From: Janthinobacterium sp. SUN073
Lineage (GTDB): Bacteria > Pseudomonadota > Gammaproteobacteria > Burkholderiales > Burkholderiaceae_D
DNA length: 64,000 nt
NCBI RefSeq assembly: GCF_030397665.1
Contig: NZ_JAPUBT010000006.1
Location: forward strand, 269,797-333,796
Direction: 5' to 3'
Below are positions 1 to 9,215 of this stretch, one piece after another (the stretch's first letter is position 1; each line of letters begins with the position of its first letter). The notes beneath the pieces are model-generated. The model was not told where the DNA came from and did not search any database. It was given only the letters and a program-made list of their open reading frames with translations. Both the position numbers and the translations under genes were made by a program.

Positions 1-1049
1 AGCACGACGAAATCGAAGGCACGCAAATCGCCACCACGTTCAAGAACAAGGGCCACGATGCGCGCCTGGAAATGGAACACCATCCCGTCTTCGGCTGGCG
101 CGGCGTGGTCGGCCTGCAAACGTCGAAGCGCGATTTCTCCGCCCTGGGCGAAGAAGCGTATGTAGCGCCAACGGTAACGAAGAAACACGCAGCTTTCCTG
201 GTGGAAGAATACAAGCTCGACCAATGGCGCTTCGAGGCTGGCTTGCGCCACGAATGGCAAGACATCACGGTCGACAGCGCCACCCTGCAAGACCGCAGCG
301 CCAAGGGCACCTCGATCTCGCTGGGCGCCGTGTGGAAATTCGCGCCCCAGTATTCGCTCGGTTCGACCATTTCCCGCACGCACCGTTTGCCCAGCGCCGA
401 GGAATTGTATGCGCATGGCGTGCACATGGCCACGGCCACCTATGAGCTGGGCAACCAAAACCTGGGCAAGGAAACGTCGAACAATATCGACTTGACCCTG
501 CGCAAATATGCGGGCGCCACGACCTTCTCGGCCAGTGCCTACCGCAACAAGGTCGACAACTACATCTTCGGCTCCACCCTGGACAACCACGAAGGCTTCC
601 AGCTGATCCAGTACGCCCAGCGCGACGCCACGTTTACGGGCGTCGAAGGCCAGATCCGCCAGCAACTGAACCCCATGTTCGGCGCCAGCGTGTTCGGCGA
701 TTACGTCAGGGCCAAGCTGGCCGACGGTGGCGGCAATTTACCCCGCATCCCCGCCCAGCGCGTCGGCGTGAAGGTTGACGCCAACTGGCAGGCGTGGAGC
801 GGCGTGGCCGAGTTCTACCGCGTGGGCAAGCAGGATAAAGTGGCGGCATTCGAAACGGCAACCCCGGGCTACAACATGCTGAACCTGTCCGCCAACTACG
901 ACACGCGCATCGGCACGACGCCCGCCCAGTTCTACATCAAGGCGAACAACCTGACGAACGAACTGGCGTACAGCCATACCTCGTTCATCAAGAATGCGGC
1001 GCCGTTGATGGGGCGCAATGTGACGGTCGGTATGCGCGTGACTTTCTAG
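1..1049 (+). CDS. TonB-dependent receptor, ZnuD-like, 3' part
   Basis: This is the C-terminal part of an outer-membrane beta-barrel receptor that imports a metal or metal complex using TonB energy. The frame is open from base 3, so the gene starts upstream of the window. What is visible is alternating beta-strand sequence, the block LPSAEELYAHG followed by an ELGN..L..E motif typical of TonB receptors, and a C-terminal strand ending in Phe (RVTF) as expected for Bam-dependent barrel insertion. The LPSAEELYAHG region resembles ZnuD-type zinc receptors, but the plug domain is missing so substrate is an inference. The gene ends convergently with the phosphodiesterase gene, separated by a perfect palindrome. 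Confidence 0.88.
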   Translation, partial: HDEIEGTQIATTFKNKGHDARLEMEHHPVFGWRGVVGLQTSKRDFSALGEEAYVAPTVTKKHAAFLVEEYKLDQWRFEAGLRHEWQDITVDSATLQDRSAKGTSISLGAVWKFAPQYSLGSTISRTHRLPSAEELYAHGVHMATATYELGNQNLGKETSNNIDLTLRKYAGATTFSASAYRNKVDNYIFGSTLDNHEGFQLIQYAQRDATFTGVEGQIRQQLNPMFGASVFGDYVRAKLADGGGNLPRIPAQRVGVKVDANWQAWSGVAEFYRVGKQDKVAAFETATPGYNMLNLSANYDTRIGTTPAQFYIKANNLTNELAYSHTSFIKNAAPLMGRNVTVGMRVTF

Positions 1050-1071
1050 ACGCTGAACCCAACGGCAAAGA

Positions 1072-1103
1072 CTGGGGTCGTACCCTGCAGGGTACGACCC
1101 CAG
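1072..1103. repeat. Perfect 32-bp palindrome between convergent genes
   Basis: Two 16-base arms are perfect reverse complements; the left arm is CTGGGGTCGTACCCTG. Outer AACCCAA (1056-1062) and TTGGGTT bases extend it imperfectly. It lies 22 bp after the receptor stop and 19 bp before the stop of the opposing gene, so it could act as a bidirectional terminator although no T-run follows. A related GGGGTC-type inverted repeat occurs at 34337-34400, suggesting a dispersed family. Confidence 0.75.
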
Positions 1104-1122
1104 ATGTTGCTTTGGGTTACGT

Positions 1123-1863
1123 TCAGACTGGCTTGATCAAATCGATCCTGTCCGTACAAAACCCGTCCACACCCCAGGCCAGCAGCTCGCTGGCCCTTTC
1201 GGACGTGTTGACGGTGTAGCAGAACAGCCCGTATCCCGCCTCCTTGACTGCCAGCGCCAGCGCGCGCGTCAGTTGCTGGTGGTCGCAATGGATCGCCACC
1301 ACGCCCAGTTCCTTCGCCATGCGCTCCCAGTCAGCGGGAATGGCTTCGACCAGCCAGCCGCGCGCCAGTTCCGGCGCCGCCTGGCGTGACGCTTCCAGTG
1401 CGGCGATGCTGAACGACGAGAGCAGCGGCAATAACTCTCCTGCAGCAATTTCCTTTCCGAAATAATCGCGCGTGGCCCGCGCCACCGCCGCGCCCGTGGC
1501 CACGTCAACGCCGGGTGCCGGCTTGATTTCAATGTTCATCCAGATGCGCTGCGCCTTGCAATACGCCACCACGGCGTGAAACGTGGGCACGCCCTCGCCC
1601 GCGAACTGCGGGCCGAACCAGGCGCCCGCTTCCATGGCGCCCAGCTGCGCGGCCGTGTAATCGTTGACATGGCCGCTGCCGGCCACCGTGCGGCCCAGCT
1701 CCGGGTCATGCACGACGACGGGCACGCCGTCGGACGCCAGCATGACGTCGAACTCCACGGCGCGGTAGCCGTAGGCCAGGCCGCAGCGCAGGGCGGCCAG
1801 GGTGTTTTCAGGCGCCAGGGTACCGCCGCCGCGGTGCGCCAGGGTGCGTGGATAGGGCCACAT
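1123..1863 (-). CDS. ugpQ: Glycerophosphodiester phosphodiesterase
   Basis: The 246-residue cytoplasmic enzyme should hydrolyse glycerophosphodiesters to glycerol 3-phosphate and an alcohol, in phospholipid turnover. The GDPD signature is clear: LAHRGG near residue 10 followed by PENT, then EFDVMLASDG and HDPEL carrying the acidic metal ligands and the second catalytic His. A later EIKP block and the closing WGVDGFCTD strand also fit the TIM-barrel family. No signal peptide is visible, which fits UgpQ rather than periplasmic GlpQ. The ATG has AAGGA five bases upstream. No ugp transporter genes are adjacent. Confidence 0.92.
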   Translation of the reverse strand: MWPYPRTLAHRGGGTLAPENTLAALRCGLAYGYRAVEFDVMLASDGVPVVVHDPELGRTVAGSGHVNDYTAAQLGAMEAGAWFGPQFAGEGVPTFHAVVAYCKAQRIWMNIEIKPAPGVDVATGAAVARATRDYFGKEIAAGELLPLLSSFSIAALEASRQAAPELARGWLVEAIPADWERMAKELGVVAIHCDHQQLTRALALAVKEAGYGLFCYTVNTSERASELLAWGVDGFCTDRIDLIKPV

Positions 1864-2061
1864 GGTGTTCCTTTATCGTGATGAAATTGTCGGTCAGGAC
1901 GTCTTGCCATACTATCCCGCGCCACTCCTGAAAAGTAAAGCGGCCCCGTTTGGCGACGCGCCGCTACGAATGGCGATGCGCCAAGCCCGTTTCGTCGCAG
2001 CCCTGTTGCGCGCTGGCCTGCGCTGGCACACAATGCCCCATCGCTACCAGCAGACACTTCC

Positions 2062-3177
2062 ATGAAATCCGACGCCCCTTCCGCCGAAGCCCCCGCCAGG
2101 CGCCGCTTCCCCTACTACCGCATGCTGCTCGACGCGCGCTATGCGGTGGTGCTGAACGTGATCTGCGCGCTGGTCATTACATACATCCTCAACCCGGGCA
2201 GCCATTTTGGACAAAACCTGATCGCCTCGATGTGCATCGGCACGATCGCCTTCCTGCTGATCGACGGCATGCGTCTGACCCTGTGGGGCGAAAGCCAGCG
2301 GCCCAGATTCCTGCCCTTCATGCTCATCATCCTGCTGTCCGTGCCCGTGGCGCAAATGCTGGGGCTAGCCCTGTTCAGCTGGCTGACGGGCGTGGACGTG
2401 GGCGGCTTCGAAAACCTGCTGCCCACGCAGATGATGGGCACGCTCGTGTTCACCCTGCTGGCCACGGGCGGCGCCGTGCTGTTTTTCTCCAGCCGCGAAA
2501 AGATTGCCCGCCTGCAAATGACGGCAGCCCAGGAAAAAGCCCGCGCCGAATCCGTGGCGCGCCAGGCTATACAGGCCCAGCTGCAGCTGCTGCAGGCACA
2601 GATCGAACCGCACATGCTGTTCAATACCCTGGCCAACCTGCAGGGCCTGATCAGTTTTGACCCGGACCGCGCCCAGCTGCTGCTCGATCAATTGATCCAG
2701 TATCTGCGCGCCACCCTCTCTTCCTCGCGCGCCGGGTCCACCACCCTGGAGCAGGAGTTTTCCCTGATGCAAGCCTACCTGGGCCTGATGTCCATCCGCA
2801 TGGGCGCGCGCCTGCGCTTTACGCTGGACTTGCCCGAGGCCTTGCGCGATATCAAAGTGCCGCCCATGCTGCTGCAGCCGCTGGTGGAAAATGCCATCCA
2901 GCACGGCCTGGAACCGAAGATCGAAGGCGGCCATATCCACGTGCAGGCGTCCACGGACGCTGGCGTCCTCATTCTCACCGTCAGCGACGATGGCCTGGGC
3001 CTCGATCATCCGGGCCAGACCAAGGGCACGCACCTGGGCGTGGCGAATATCCGCGAACGCCTGCGCGGCATGCATGGCGATGCCGCCAGCCTGTCGCTGG
3101 CCGCCAACCATCCTGCAGGCGCGATCGCCCGCCTGACACTCCCCCTTCCACCCACCATCACGAGTCCCCTCGCATGA
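2062..3177 (+). CDS. LytS/YehU-type sensor histidine kinase
   Basis: This 371-residue membrane kinase pairs with the response regulator that overlaps its end. Four hydrophobic segments occupy roughly residues 30-155, followed by a short coiled region and the His_kinase domain with QIEPHMLFNTLANLQ, the phosphoacceptor motif of the LytS/AlgZ class. The ATPase part has LVENAIQHG (N box) and SDDGLGLD (G box). The stop overlaps the next ATG, a sign of translational coupling. No sensory ligand can be deduced from the short membrane domain. No strong ribosome binding site precedes the chosen ATG. Confidence 0.9.
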   Translation: MKSDAPSAEAPARRRFPYYRMLLDARYAVVLNVICALVITYILNPGSHFGQNLIASMCIGTIAFLLIDGMRLTLWGESQRPRFLPFMLIILLSVPVAQMLGLALFSWLTGVDVGGFENLLPTQMMGTLVFTLLATGGAVLFFSSREKIARLQMTAAQEKARAESVARQAIQAQLQLLQAQIEPHMLFNTLANLQGLISFDPDRAQLLLDQLIQYLRATLSSSRAGSTTLEQEFSLMQAYLGLMSIRMGARLRFTLDLPEALRDIKVPPMLLQPLVENAIQHGLEPKIEGGHIHVQASTDAGVLILTVSDDGLGLDHPGQTKGTHLGVANIRERLRGMHGDAASLSLAANHPAGAIARLTLPLPPTITSPLA

Positions 3178-4052
3178 GCCACCACACCCTGCGCGCGCCA
3201 CGCGCCCTGATCGCCGAAGACGAACCCATCCTTGCCGCCGCCCTCGCGCACGCCTTGCAGCGGCTGTGGCCGGAACTCGCCATTGTCGCCACCTGCGCCA
3301 ACGGCGTGGAAGCCTTGCGGCAAGGCCTGGCACTGCAGCCCGATATCCTCTTTCTCGACATCAAAATGCCAGGCAAGACGGGCCTGGAAGCGGCCGAAGA
3401 ACTGGCGGAGCAGTGGCCGGATGGCGTTCCTTTCCCCCATATCGTGTTCGTCACGGCCTACGATGAATACGCACTGGCCGCCTTCGAACATGCGGCCGCC
3501 GATTACGTGCTAAAACCCGTCAACGATGCACGCCTGGGCAAGACGGTGGAACGCCTGCAGCAGCGCCTGCGCGACAGCAGCGTTGGCAACAGCAACGGTA
3601 CAACAACAGCAACCCCAGCGGCATCCGCCACGACGGCACCCTTGGCGACGACGGCAACAGCGTCCGCCAGCGACGACAACCTGGCCCGCCTGCTGAGCCA
3701 GCTGCAAGCCATGCTGCCACCGGCGCCGCGCCTGCAAATGATACGGGCCGCCGTCGGCAACAGCGTGCGCATGATCGCCCTGGCCGACGTCGTGTATTTC
3801 GAAGCGCTGGACAAATACATCAACGTCGTGTGCCAGGACAGCGAAGCACTGATACGCACGAGCCTGAAGGAGCTGCTGCCCCAGCTGGACCCGCAACAAT
3901 TCTGGCAAATCCACCGGGGCACCATCGTCAACGCCAGCGCCATCGCCACGGCCGTGCGCGACGAGGCCGGCAAGCTGTCGCTGACCCTGCGCCAGCACCC
4001 GGCGCAACTGCGCGTCAGTCCACTATATGCCCATCTGTTCCGCCAGATGTAA
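3174..4052 (+). CDS. LytTR-family response regulator
   Basis: The 292-residue protein has an N-terminal receiver domain (about 10-130) with EDEP acidic residues, the phospho-acceptor Asp in LFLDIKMPG near residue 62, and the conserved Lys in VLKPV. A low-complexity Thr/Ala/Ser linker (about 135-168) leads to a LytTR DNA-binding domain (about 185-290) with the typical FEALDKYINV and FWQIHRGTIVN blocks. It overlaps the kinase gene by four bases, so the two form a classical AlgZ/AlgR-like pair. Targets cannot be read from the window. The unusually long Thr/Ala linker is the only oddity. Confidence 0.92.
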   Translation: MSHHTLRAPRALIAEDEPILAAALAHALQRLWPELAIVATCANGVEALRQGLALQPDILFLDIKMPGKTGLEAAEELAEQWPDGVPFPHIVFVTAYDEYALAAFEHAAADYVLKPVNDARLGKTVERLQQRLRDSSVGNSNGTTTATPAASATTAPLATTATASASDDNLARLLSQLQAMLPPAPRLQMIRAAVGNSVRMIALADVVYFEALDKYINVVCQDSEALIRTSLKELLPQLDPQQFWQIHRGTIVNASAIATAVRDEAGKLSLTLRQHPAQLRVSPLYAHLFRQM

Positions 4053-4053
4053 G

Positions 4054-4380
4054 CTAGTGCATTTGATGCTTCAGGTCCGACAGTTCATCGTGCACCTTGA
4101 GCACGGCGCTCTTCATTTCCGGCGTCACGCTGGACGCCGTGCCGCAGGCCCGCTTGGCGCGGTCGCCCAGCGACTCCATCTGGTCGACCGCCTCGCGGAT
4201 GCGCGCATCGTCTTGCGTGTCGATGGCTTGCCGCACGGCACTCTTTTGCTGGTCCAACTGCTTGATGCAATCCTTCAAGTCCATGGGCATGCCCTGCTGT
4301 TTGCCGCACAGCTGGGCCGCCTGACCGATCGCGTGTTCGATGGCGCCAAAGCGCCGTGCCACTTCCTTTACCTGCATCAT
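4054..4380 (-). CDS. Small helical hypothetical protein
   Basis: Unrecognised protein of 108 residues, rich in charged and Gln residues and probably all-helical, with two Cys (one in LCGKQQG). There is no signal peptide or membrane segment. The ATG at 4380 is chosen because GGGAGG sits seven to eight bases upstream of it; an ATG at 4395 would lie upstream of that site. The gene ends one base from the response-regulator stop and is convergent with it. Function is unknown; the helical, charged pattern suggests a small protein-binding or stress factor but nothing specific. Confidence 0.65.
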   Translation of the reverse strand: MMQVKEVARRFGAIEHAIGQAAQLCGKQQGMPMDLKDCIKQLDQQKSAVRQAIDTQDDARIREAVDQMESLGDRAKRACGTASSVTPEMKSAVLKVHDELSDLKHQMH

Positions 4381-4477
4381 GATGTGTCCTCCCATGCTAT
4401 CTGCAGTTGGATCGTCTGGCCGATCCAGGGTTCCCCAGCGCCCGCCACGGCATTGAAATTTCCATGAGGCACTTTTT

Positions 4478-4506
4478 TTGTAAGCGCTTGTGACATTTTA
4501 GATAAT
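4478..4506 (+). promoter_or_regulatory. Sigma-70-like promoter
   Basis: TTGTAA (4478-4483) and GATAAT (4501-4506) are separated by exactly 17 bases. This would start transcription near 4513, about 40 bases before the ATG at 4555. The region is clearly more AT-rich than its surroundings. Confidence 0.45.
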
Positions 4507-4554
4507 AATCAGATGCCTCGGATACATTGGCGTACCTGAACCACCACGCCCTCC

Positions 4555-5193
4555 ATGTCCTCCTTGACTACCCTGCCGCGCCGCGCGCCCGGCCTGCTGC
4601 TGATCGTCCTGCTGCACGCGGGGCTGGCCTATGTCATCCTGCAATCGCGGCCCCACCTTGCCTCTGACGAGAACCTGCGGCAAGGTCCGGCCATCACCTG
4701 GCTGCGCCACACGCTCCCGGCGCAGCCCAAGCCCCTGCCGTTGCCAAGCATCAAACCAGCCGCCGCGCGCCCGCCGCGCCTGCCAATGGCGGCGCCCGTC
4801 AGCCGCCCCCTGCCCGCCCCCACCGTCGAGCAGGTGCCAGCGCCTGCAACGCCGGAAGCGATCACGGCGCCGCCAGCGCCCAGCGCGGCCGATATCCTGG
4901 CGCAAGCCAAACGCGATGTGGGCAAGATTGACAGGGATTTGCGCAAGGAATTCCCGCAGCGGGGAGAGCAAAAACTGGACGACACGGGCTTCAAGCGCAT
5001 GCAGCAAGGCTTTGCCGAGGCCTACGCGGCCGTGCCGCCGAAATGGTATGAAGCGTCAAAAATCGAGGAAGTTGGCGCGAATGCGGCCAAGGGCGGCCGC
5101 ACCTACAAGATCACCAGCGCGCTGGGCACCTTGTGCGTGACCACGCGCGCGGGCAAGCAGGGGGAAACGATGATCGGCAACTGCCCCAAATAG
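4555..5193 (+). CDS. Membrane-anchored proline-rich protein
   Basis: Unrecognised 212-residue protein. An N-terminal hydrophobic segment (about residues 11-30, PGLLLIVLLHAGLAYVIL) is followed by a Pro/Ala/Lys-rich stretch (about 50-115) and a compact C-terminal domain (about 120-212) with two Cys. This TonB-like layout suggests a periplasmic protein held to the inner membrane by its N-terminus, with the proline-rich part spanning the periplasm. The C-terminal domain does not look like TonB itself. A promoter candidate lies just upstream, and the gene ends five bases from the convergent MFS gene. Confidence 0.75.
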   Translation: MSSLTTLPRRAPGLLLIVLLHAGLAYVILQSRPHLASDENLRQGPAITWLRHTLPAQPKPLPLPSIKPAAARPPRLPMAAPVSRPLPAPTVEQVPAPATPEAITAPPAPSAADILAQAKRDVGKIDRDLRKEFPQRGEQKLDDTGFKRMQQGFAEAYAAVPPKWYEASKIEEVGANAAKGGRTYKITSALGTLCVTTRAGKQGETMIGNCPK

Positions 5194-5198
5194 CCGCC

Positions 5199-6473
5199 TC
5201 AGCCCACCGCTTCTCGCGCGCCCAGCGGTTGCAGATGGCGCAAGCGCAAGGCGATCAGCACGCCGCCGCCCAGGCACAGACCCAGCATGATGATGACGCC
5301 CGTCCAGCCGTCGAAGCCCCACATCATGCCCGAGGCGGAACCGATCAGGCTGGAACCAAGGTAATAGAACAGCAGATAGAAGGCCGAAGCCAGCGCTTGC
5401 GGCGCGCGCGCGCGGCGGCTGACCCAGCTGCTGGCGATCGAATGCGAGGCAAAGAAGCCGAACGTGGCCAGCGCCATGCCGATGACGATCAGCGGCAGGG
5501 AATCGAACAGGGTCAGCAAAATGCCGGCCAGCATCACCGACAGCATGATCCACAGCACGCCGCGGCGCCCCAGGCGGTCCACCAGGCGGCCCGCCCAGAC
5601 GGAGCTGAAGATGCCGATCAGGTACAAAAAGGCCAGCAAGCCGACCGTGCTCTGGCGCAAGTTGAACGGTGCGGCCAGCAGGCGGTAGCCGATGTAGTTA
5701 TACAGGCTGACAAAACAACCCATCAGCACGAAGGCCAGGCAGAACAGCCACGGCAAACCCCGGTCGGAAAAATGCTGTTTTATCGCGTGCGGCAAGGCAT
5801 TCCAGCCACGGGTACTGGGCACGAAGTTTTTCGATGCGGGCAGGCTGCGCCAGAATTCCGCCGCCGCCAGCACGCCGGCCACGCCCAGCACGCCCAGGGC
5901 CCAGCGCCACGAGAGGAAATCGCTGAGCATGGAAGCGATCAAGCGCCCCGACATGCCGCCAAAGGCGCTACCGGCAATATACAGCCCCATCGACAGGCCC
6001 AGCGACGGTCCCTCGATTTCCTCGCCCAGGTAGGCCATGGCCACGGCCGGCATGCCGCCCAGGGCGATGCCCAGCGCGGCACGAATCGCCAGCAATTGCG
6101 CGTAATCCTGCGCGAAGGCGGACAAGATCGTCAAGATGGCGGCGGAAAACATCGACGCCACCATCAGCGGCTTGCGCCCGACCCGGTCCGAGACGGCGCT
6201 CAGCAGCACCAAGGAAATGGCCAGCAAGCCGCTCGACACGGACAAGGACCAGCTGCTTTGCGCCGGCGTCAGATGAAACTGGTGCGACAGCAGCGGGAAC
6301 AGGGGCTGGATGCAATACAGCAAGCTGAAGGTGGAAAAGCCGCCGAAGAACAGGGCGCGGTTGCTGCGCTTGAATTCGATGGATCCCTTGGCGATAGCCG
6401 AACGGGGAGCGGGAGCAGAAACCGGGATGGCGGAAGGTGCGGCGGGGGCAAAGGCAAGCGATGAATCAGACAT
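5199..6473 (-). CDS. MFS transporter, YnfM-like
   Basis: A 424-residue inner-membrane transporter of the major facilitator superfamily, likely an exporter. About twelve hydrophobic segments are visible, with the loop motif SDRVGRKPLM between TM2 and TM3 and the related GRLVDRLGRRGV in the second half. A cytoplasmic N-terminal extension of roughly 35 residues, rich in Ala and Pro, precedes TM1. It is divergent from a LysR gene 103 bp away, the usual arrangement in which the regulator controls the transporter. Substrate is unknown; YnfM-type proteins are associated with small-molecule efflux. Confidence 0.9.
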   Translation of the reverse strand: MSDSSLAFAPAAPSAIPVSAPAPRSAIAKGSIEFKRSNRALFFGGFSTFSLLYCIQPLFPLLSHQFHLTPAQSSWSLSVSSGLLAISLVLLSAVSDRVGRKPLMVASMFSAAILTILSAFAQDYAQLLAIRAALGIALGGMPAVAMAYLGEEIEGPSLGLSMGLYIAGSAFGGMSGRLIASMLSDFLSWRWALGVLGVAGVLAAAEFWRSLPASKNFVPSTRGWNALPHAIKQHFSDRGLPWLFCLAFVLMGCFVSLYNYIGYRLLAAPFNLRQSTVGLLAFLYLIGIFSSVWAGRLVDRLGRRGVLWIMLSVMLAGILLTLFDSLPLIVIGMALATFGFFASHSIASSWVSRRARAPQALASAFYLLFYYLGSSLIGSASGMMWGFDGWTGVIIMLGLCLGGGVLIALRLRHLQPLGAREAVG

Positions 6474-6576
6474 GGCCGTGTTTCGGAAAGGAAGCGAGTC
6501 TTCATCTTAGGATTGCCAACTCATATCGTCCAATATATATTCAAGGCCCAACTCATACTTTTAAAATATTACTTAT

Positions 6577-7479
6577 ATGGAACTACGCCACCTGCGTTAC
6601 TTTGTCGCCGTCGCCGAAGAGCTGCACTTCACGCGCGCGGCCGAGCGCCTGCACATCGGCCAGCCGCCGCTGAGCCAGCAAATCCAGGCGCTGGAAGCGG
6701 AACTCGGTGCGCAGTTGTTCGAGCGCAACAAGCGCTCCGTGCGCCTGACGCAGGCGGGCGCGCTCTTCCTCGACGATGCGCGGCGCATCTTGGCCCTGTC
6801 GGAGCAGGCGGCCGTCACGGCGCGCCGGGCGCAGCGGGGCGAAGCGGGCGAGTTGCGCATCGGCTTTACATTTTCCACGCCGTTTACGCCGTATTTCGCG
6901 ACCGTCATCAACCGCTACCGCCAGCAATTTCCGCACGTCACCTTGACCCTGCATGAAATGGCGACATTGCATCAGCTGGAAGCGATCTCGGGCAGGACGA
7001 TGGACCTGGGCTTCGTGCGCCCGCCGGAAACGACGTACCCGGACGACATCCGCCTCACCGAATTGCGCCAGGACCCGCTGTTCCTCGTGCTGCCCGTCGC
7101 CCACGCGCTGGCGGCAAAACAGGCCATTGCCATTGCCGATATGGCGGGCGAAGGTTTTGTGATGTACCCCAAGGATGCGGGCACGGGGATTTATCCGCAG
7201 ATCTTCCGCCTGTGCAAGGCGGCAGGCTTCGTGCCCCAGGTGACGCAGGAAGCGGGCGAAGCGTCGACCATCATCGGCCTGGTGGCGGCCGGCTGCGGCA
7301 TTTCCGTGCTGCCCGCCTCGTTCGACCGCATCCGCATGGATGGCGTGTGCTACCGCCCCATCGCCGACCCGCAGGCGACCACCAGTCTGTTACTGGCACA
7401 ACGGGAAGAAGAGACGTCGCCGCTGGTGGCGGCATTCGTCAAGCTGGCCGAGGCAGCGGCGCTGGAAGGGGGAGCGTAG
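6577..7479 (+). CDS. LysR-family transcriptional regulator
   Basis: A 300-residue DNA-binding regulator. The N-terminal winged helix-turn-helix (residues 1-60) has the canonical LRYFVAVAEELHFTRAAERL and the PPLSQQIQALE recognition helix. The effector domain (about 90-295) is of the periplasmic-binding-protein type. It probably controls the divergent MFS gene; the 103-bp shared intergenic region is very AT-rich and is where LysR sites would lie. No ribosome binding site is evident in front of the ATG, so the start rests on the fit to the family N-terminus. Confidence 0.92.
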   Translation: MELRHLRYFVAVAEELHFTRAAERLHIGQPPLSQQIQALEAELGAQLFERNKRSVRLTQAGALFLDDARRILALSEQAAVTARRAQRGEAGELRIGFTFSTPFTPYFATVINRYRQQFPHVTLTLHEMATLHQLEAISGRTMDLGFVRPPETTYPDDIRLTELRQDPLFLVLPVAHALAAKQAIAIADMAGEGFVMYPKDAGTGIYPQIFRLCKAAGFVPQVTQEAGEASTIIGLVAAGCGISVLPASFDRIRMDGVCYRPIADPQATTSLLLAQREEETSPLVAAFVKLAEAAALEGGA

Positions 7480-7517
7480 GTCGGATTAGCGGTGGCGAAG
7501 CCGCCGCGTAATCCGAC
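7480..7517. repeat. Imperfect palindrome, possible bidirectional terminator
   Basis: GTCGGATTA (7480-7488) pairs with TAATCCGAC at the other end, extended by GCGG/CCGC with a one-base bulge. It starts right after the lysR stop and ends eight bases before the stop of the opposing gene. REP-like elements carrying the TCGGATTA/TAATCCGA core are common between proteobacterial genes. A terminator role is inferred. Confidence 0.6.
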
Positions 7518-7525
7518 ACCAGCGG

Positions 7526-8398
7526 TCACGAATAATCCGCGTCCAACTCCGAACCCGCATAATTTTCCAGGTCCTCGAACAGGCTTTTCATGCTGGCCCG
7601 CGTGAGGATTTTATGCACGACAGTGCAGCTGCGGCGGTAGGATTCTATGCGGTCGAGCAACACCGGATGATGCTGCACGGGCACCTTGGCCACCAGGGCG
7701 GCCCAGCCTTCCTCGAAGTCGGGCTTGTTCTTGCGCACGGAACGCACAAAGCGTTCAAACTCCTTTTGCCCCGTGCGCGCCATGATGCGTCCGCCGCCCT
7801 CGATGGCGAAGATGATGGCCACGGCAATCACACCCTCGGCATTCAGGTCGCTGTCGCTGACGGGGCCATTGTCATGGTGGCGGCGCAGCCAGCTGGCCAG
7901 GCGCACGACGGCTTGCACTTCCTTGCGCTGTTGCAACTGCAGCGCATACTTTTCATAGCCGGCCCAGTTCTGGTTCGGGTCGGCCTGGCAAATATCGATG
8001 AACAGCTCGCGCAGCCGGCGCTGCAGGTAGACGGGGTCCTGGTCGTATTCACCGACGAGGGCATCTTCCGGCAGCTGCGACAATTCCTTGATCAGGCGAA
8101 AGCCCACCTGAAACGCGTGCTCGGCGCCGTGCTCGACGAGGAAATCGAGGGCGGCCTGGTCGCCTTCATGCGTGACGGCCTGCTCCAGGCCCAGCGACAC
8201 GCCGCCCACCGTCAGGAACAGCGCTTTCTGGATGCCGTCGGCCGTGCGTTCATTCGTGAACTTTTCGGCCACCATGGCCGTGATGCCCGTCAACTCGTCG
8301 GCCAGGTCCAGCGCCGCATCCTCGCGCGGGTCGTTCGGCAACAGCTTGATGGCGCGCACCAGGCGCGGAAGATTCTCTACAACAATTGCTGGCAGCAT
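7526..8398 (-). CDS. Cytosolic hypothetical protein, last gene of J-domain operon
   Basis: Unrecognised 290-residue soluble protein, predicted mostly helical, acidic at both ends, with no signal peptide or membrane segment. The start ATG at 8398 is supported by AGGGA seven bases upstream; longer reading upstream would run through the previous gene. Recognisable blocks such as VLLDRIESYRRSCTVVHKIL do not point to a known enzyme. It is the last of four same-strand genes that begin with a J-domain protein, 19 bp after the preceding gene. A role with the J-domain protein is inference from the operon only. Confidence 0.75.
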   Translation of the reverse strand: MLPAIVVENLPRLVRAIKLLPNDPREDAALDLADELTGITAMVAEKFTNERTADGIQKALFLTVGGVSLGLEQAVTHEGDQAALDFLVEHGAEHAFQVGFRLIKELSQLPEDALVGEYDQDPVYLQRRLRELFIDICQADPNQNWAGYEKYALQLQQRKEVQAVVRLASWLRRHHDNGPVSDSDLNAEGVIAVAIIFAIEGGGRIMARTGQKEFERFVRSVRKNKPDFEEGWAALVAKVPVQHHPVLLDRIESYRRSCTVVHKILTRASMKSLFEDLENYAGSELDADYS

Positions 8399-8417
8399 TA
8401 GACGTTCCCTGCTTTCA

Positions 8418-9215
8418 TTACGAGAAAATGCCGGTGCCCAGGCTGCGGCGCGTACTGGAACGCGGCGCGCTGCGCGTGCTCGGTACTTGCTTGCGCAGGC
8501 GGTACAGCAATTCCTTGGTACTGCGCTGCAACATGGTCGGCTCTTCGTCCGGGTCGTCCGAGAATTCGGCATCGGCCAGGTCGGCGCTGTGGCGGAAGTC
8601 GGGGAACAGTTCGAACAGCGAACGATCCCAGCCGTCTTCATTCGCTTGCGCCAGCTCGATGGCCAGCGGCACGACGTCGTTGTCGGACGAGGTCACGCCC
8701 GTCACGTACGGTCCCTTGATGACGATCTCTCCCGCCACTTCGAGGATTTCCTTCGGCGCCATCGAGAACAGGATGGCGAATGCCGTGGCGCCCCAGTCGG
8801 TGGCGGACGCTTCGAGCAGCAGCTCGCGGCGGCGCTCGGCGTCGTCGGTGGAAAACACCACGCCGTGGATGTGCGCGAACAGCGACTCGGCGATGCGTTC
8901 CGGATCGTCCTCGATCTGGTCGTCGCTCCAGGTGGCGGCGATGAAGGCCAGGCTGTCGGCCCAGGCCTTCGGCGGCACCAGCAAGGTGGCCAGCGACATC
9001 TTGCCGCCGTCAAAGCCGGCCAGGTGCAGCGCCGTCACTTGCGGCGGGATGGCATTGAGCACTTCCACCACGGCAAGATCGCCGTACTGGTCGGCCGCGT
9101 CGGCAAACGCCTGCTCGGCGTGGCCCAGCGAACCGGACAGCACCAATTCCATGACCTGCTTGGTCAGCGCGGGCAGGTTGCTTTTTTGTTCATCCTTGTT
9201 ATCGGCCATGGTCAT
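8418..9215 (-). CDS. Cytosolic hypothetical protein, J-domain operon
   Basis: Unrecognised protein of about 265 residues. The body is helical and acidic, with a basic Ser/Arg-rich C-terminal tail (about the last 25 residues). Two in-frame starts, 9215 and 9209, both have a purine-rich site (AGGA or GGAG) five to six bases upstream, and both overlap the end of the preceding gene, which implies translational coupling. No membrane segment or catalytic motif was seen. Its linkage to the neighbouring unknown genes and to the J-domain gene is the main clue. Confidence 0.72.
   Translation of the reverse strand: MTMADNKDEQKSNLPALTKQVMELVLSGSLGHAEQAFADAADQYGDLAVVEVLNAIPPQVTALHLAGFDGGKMSLATLLVPPKAWADSLAFIAATWSDDQIEDDPERIAESLFAHIHGVVFSTDDAERRRELLLEASATDWGATAFAILFSMAPKEILEVAGEIVIKGPYVTGVTSSDNDVVPLAIELAQANEDGWDRSLFELFPDFRHSADLADAEFSDDPDEEPTMLQRSTKELLYRLRKQVPSTRSAPRSSTRRSLGTGIFS

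Noticed and set aside
5133..6464. Plus-strand reading frame of about 443 codons opposite the MFS gene
   Set aside because: Its Gln/His/Arg-rich translation has no domain features and mirrors a clear transporter.
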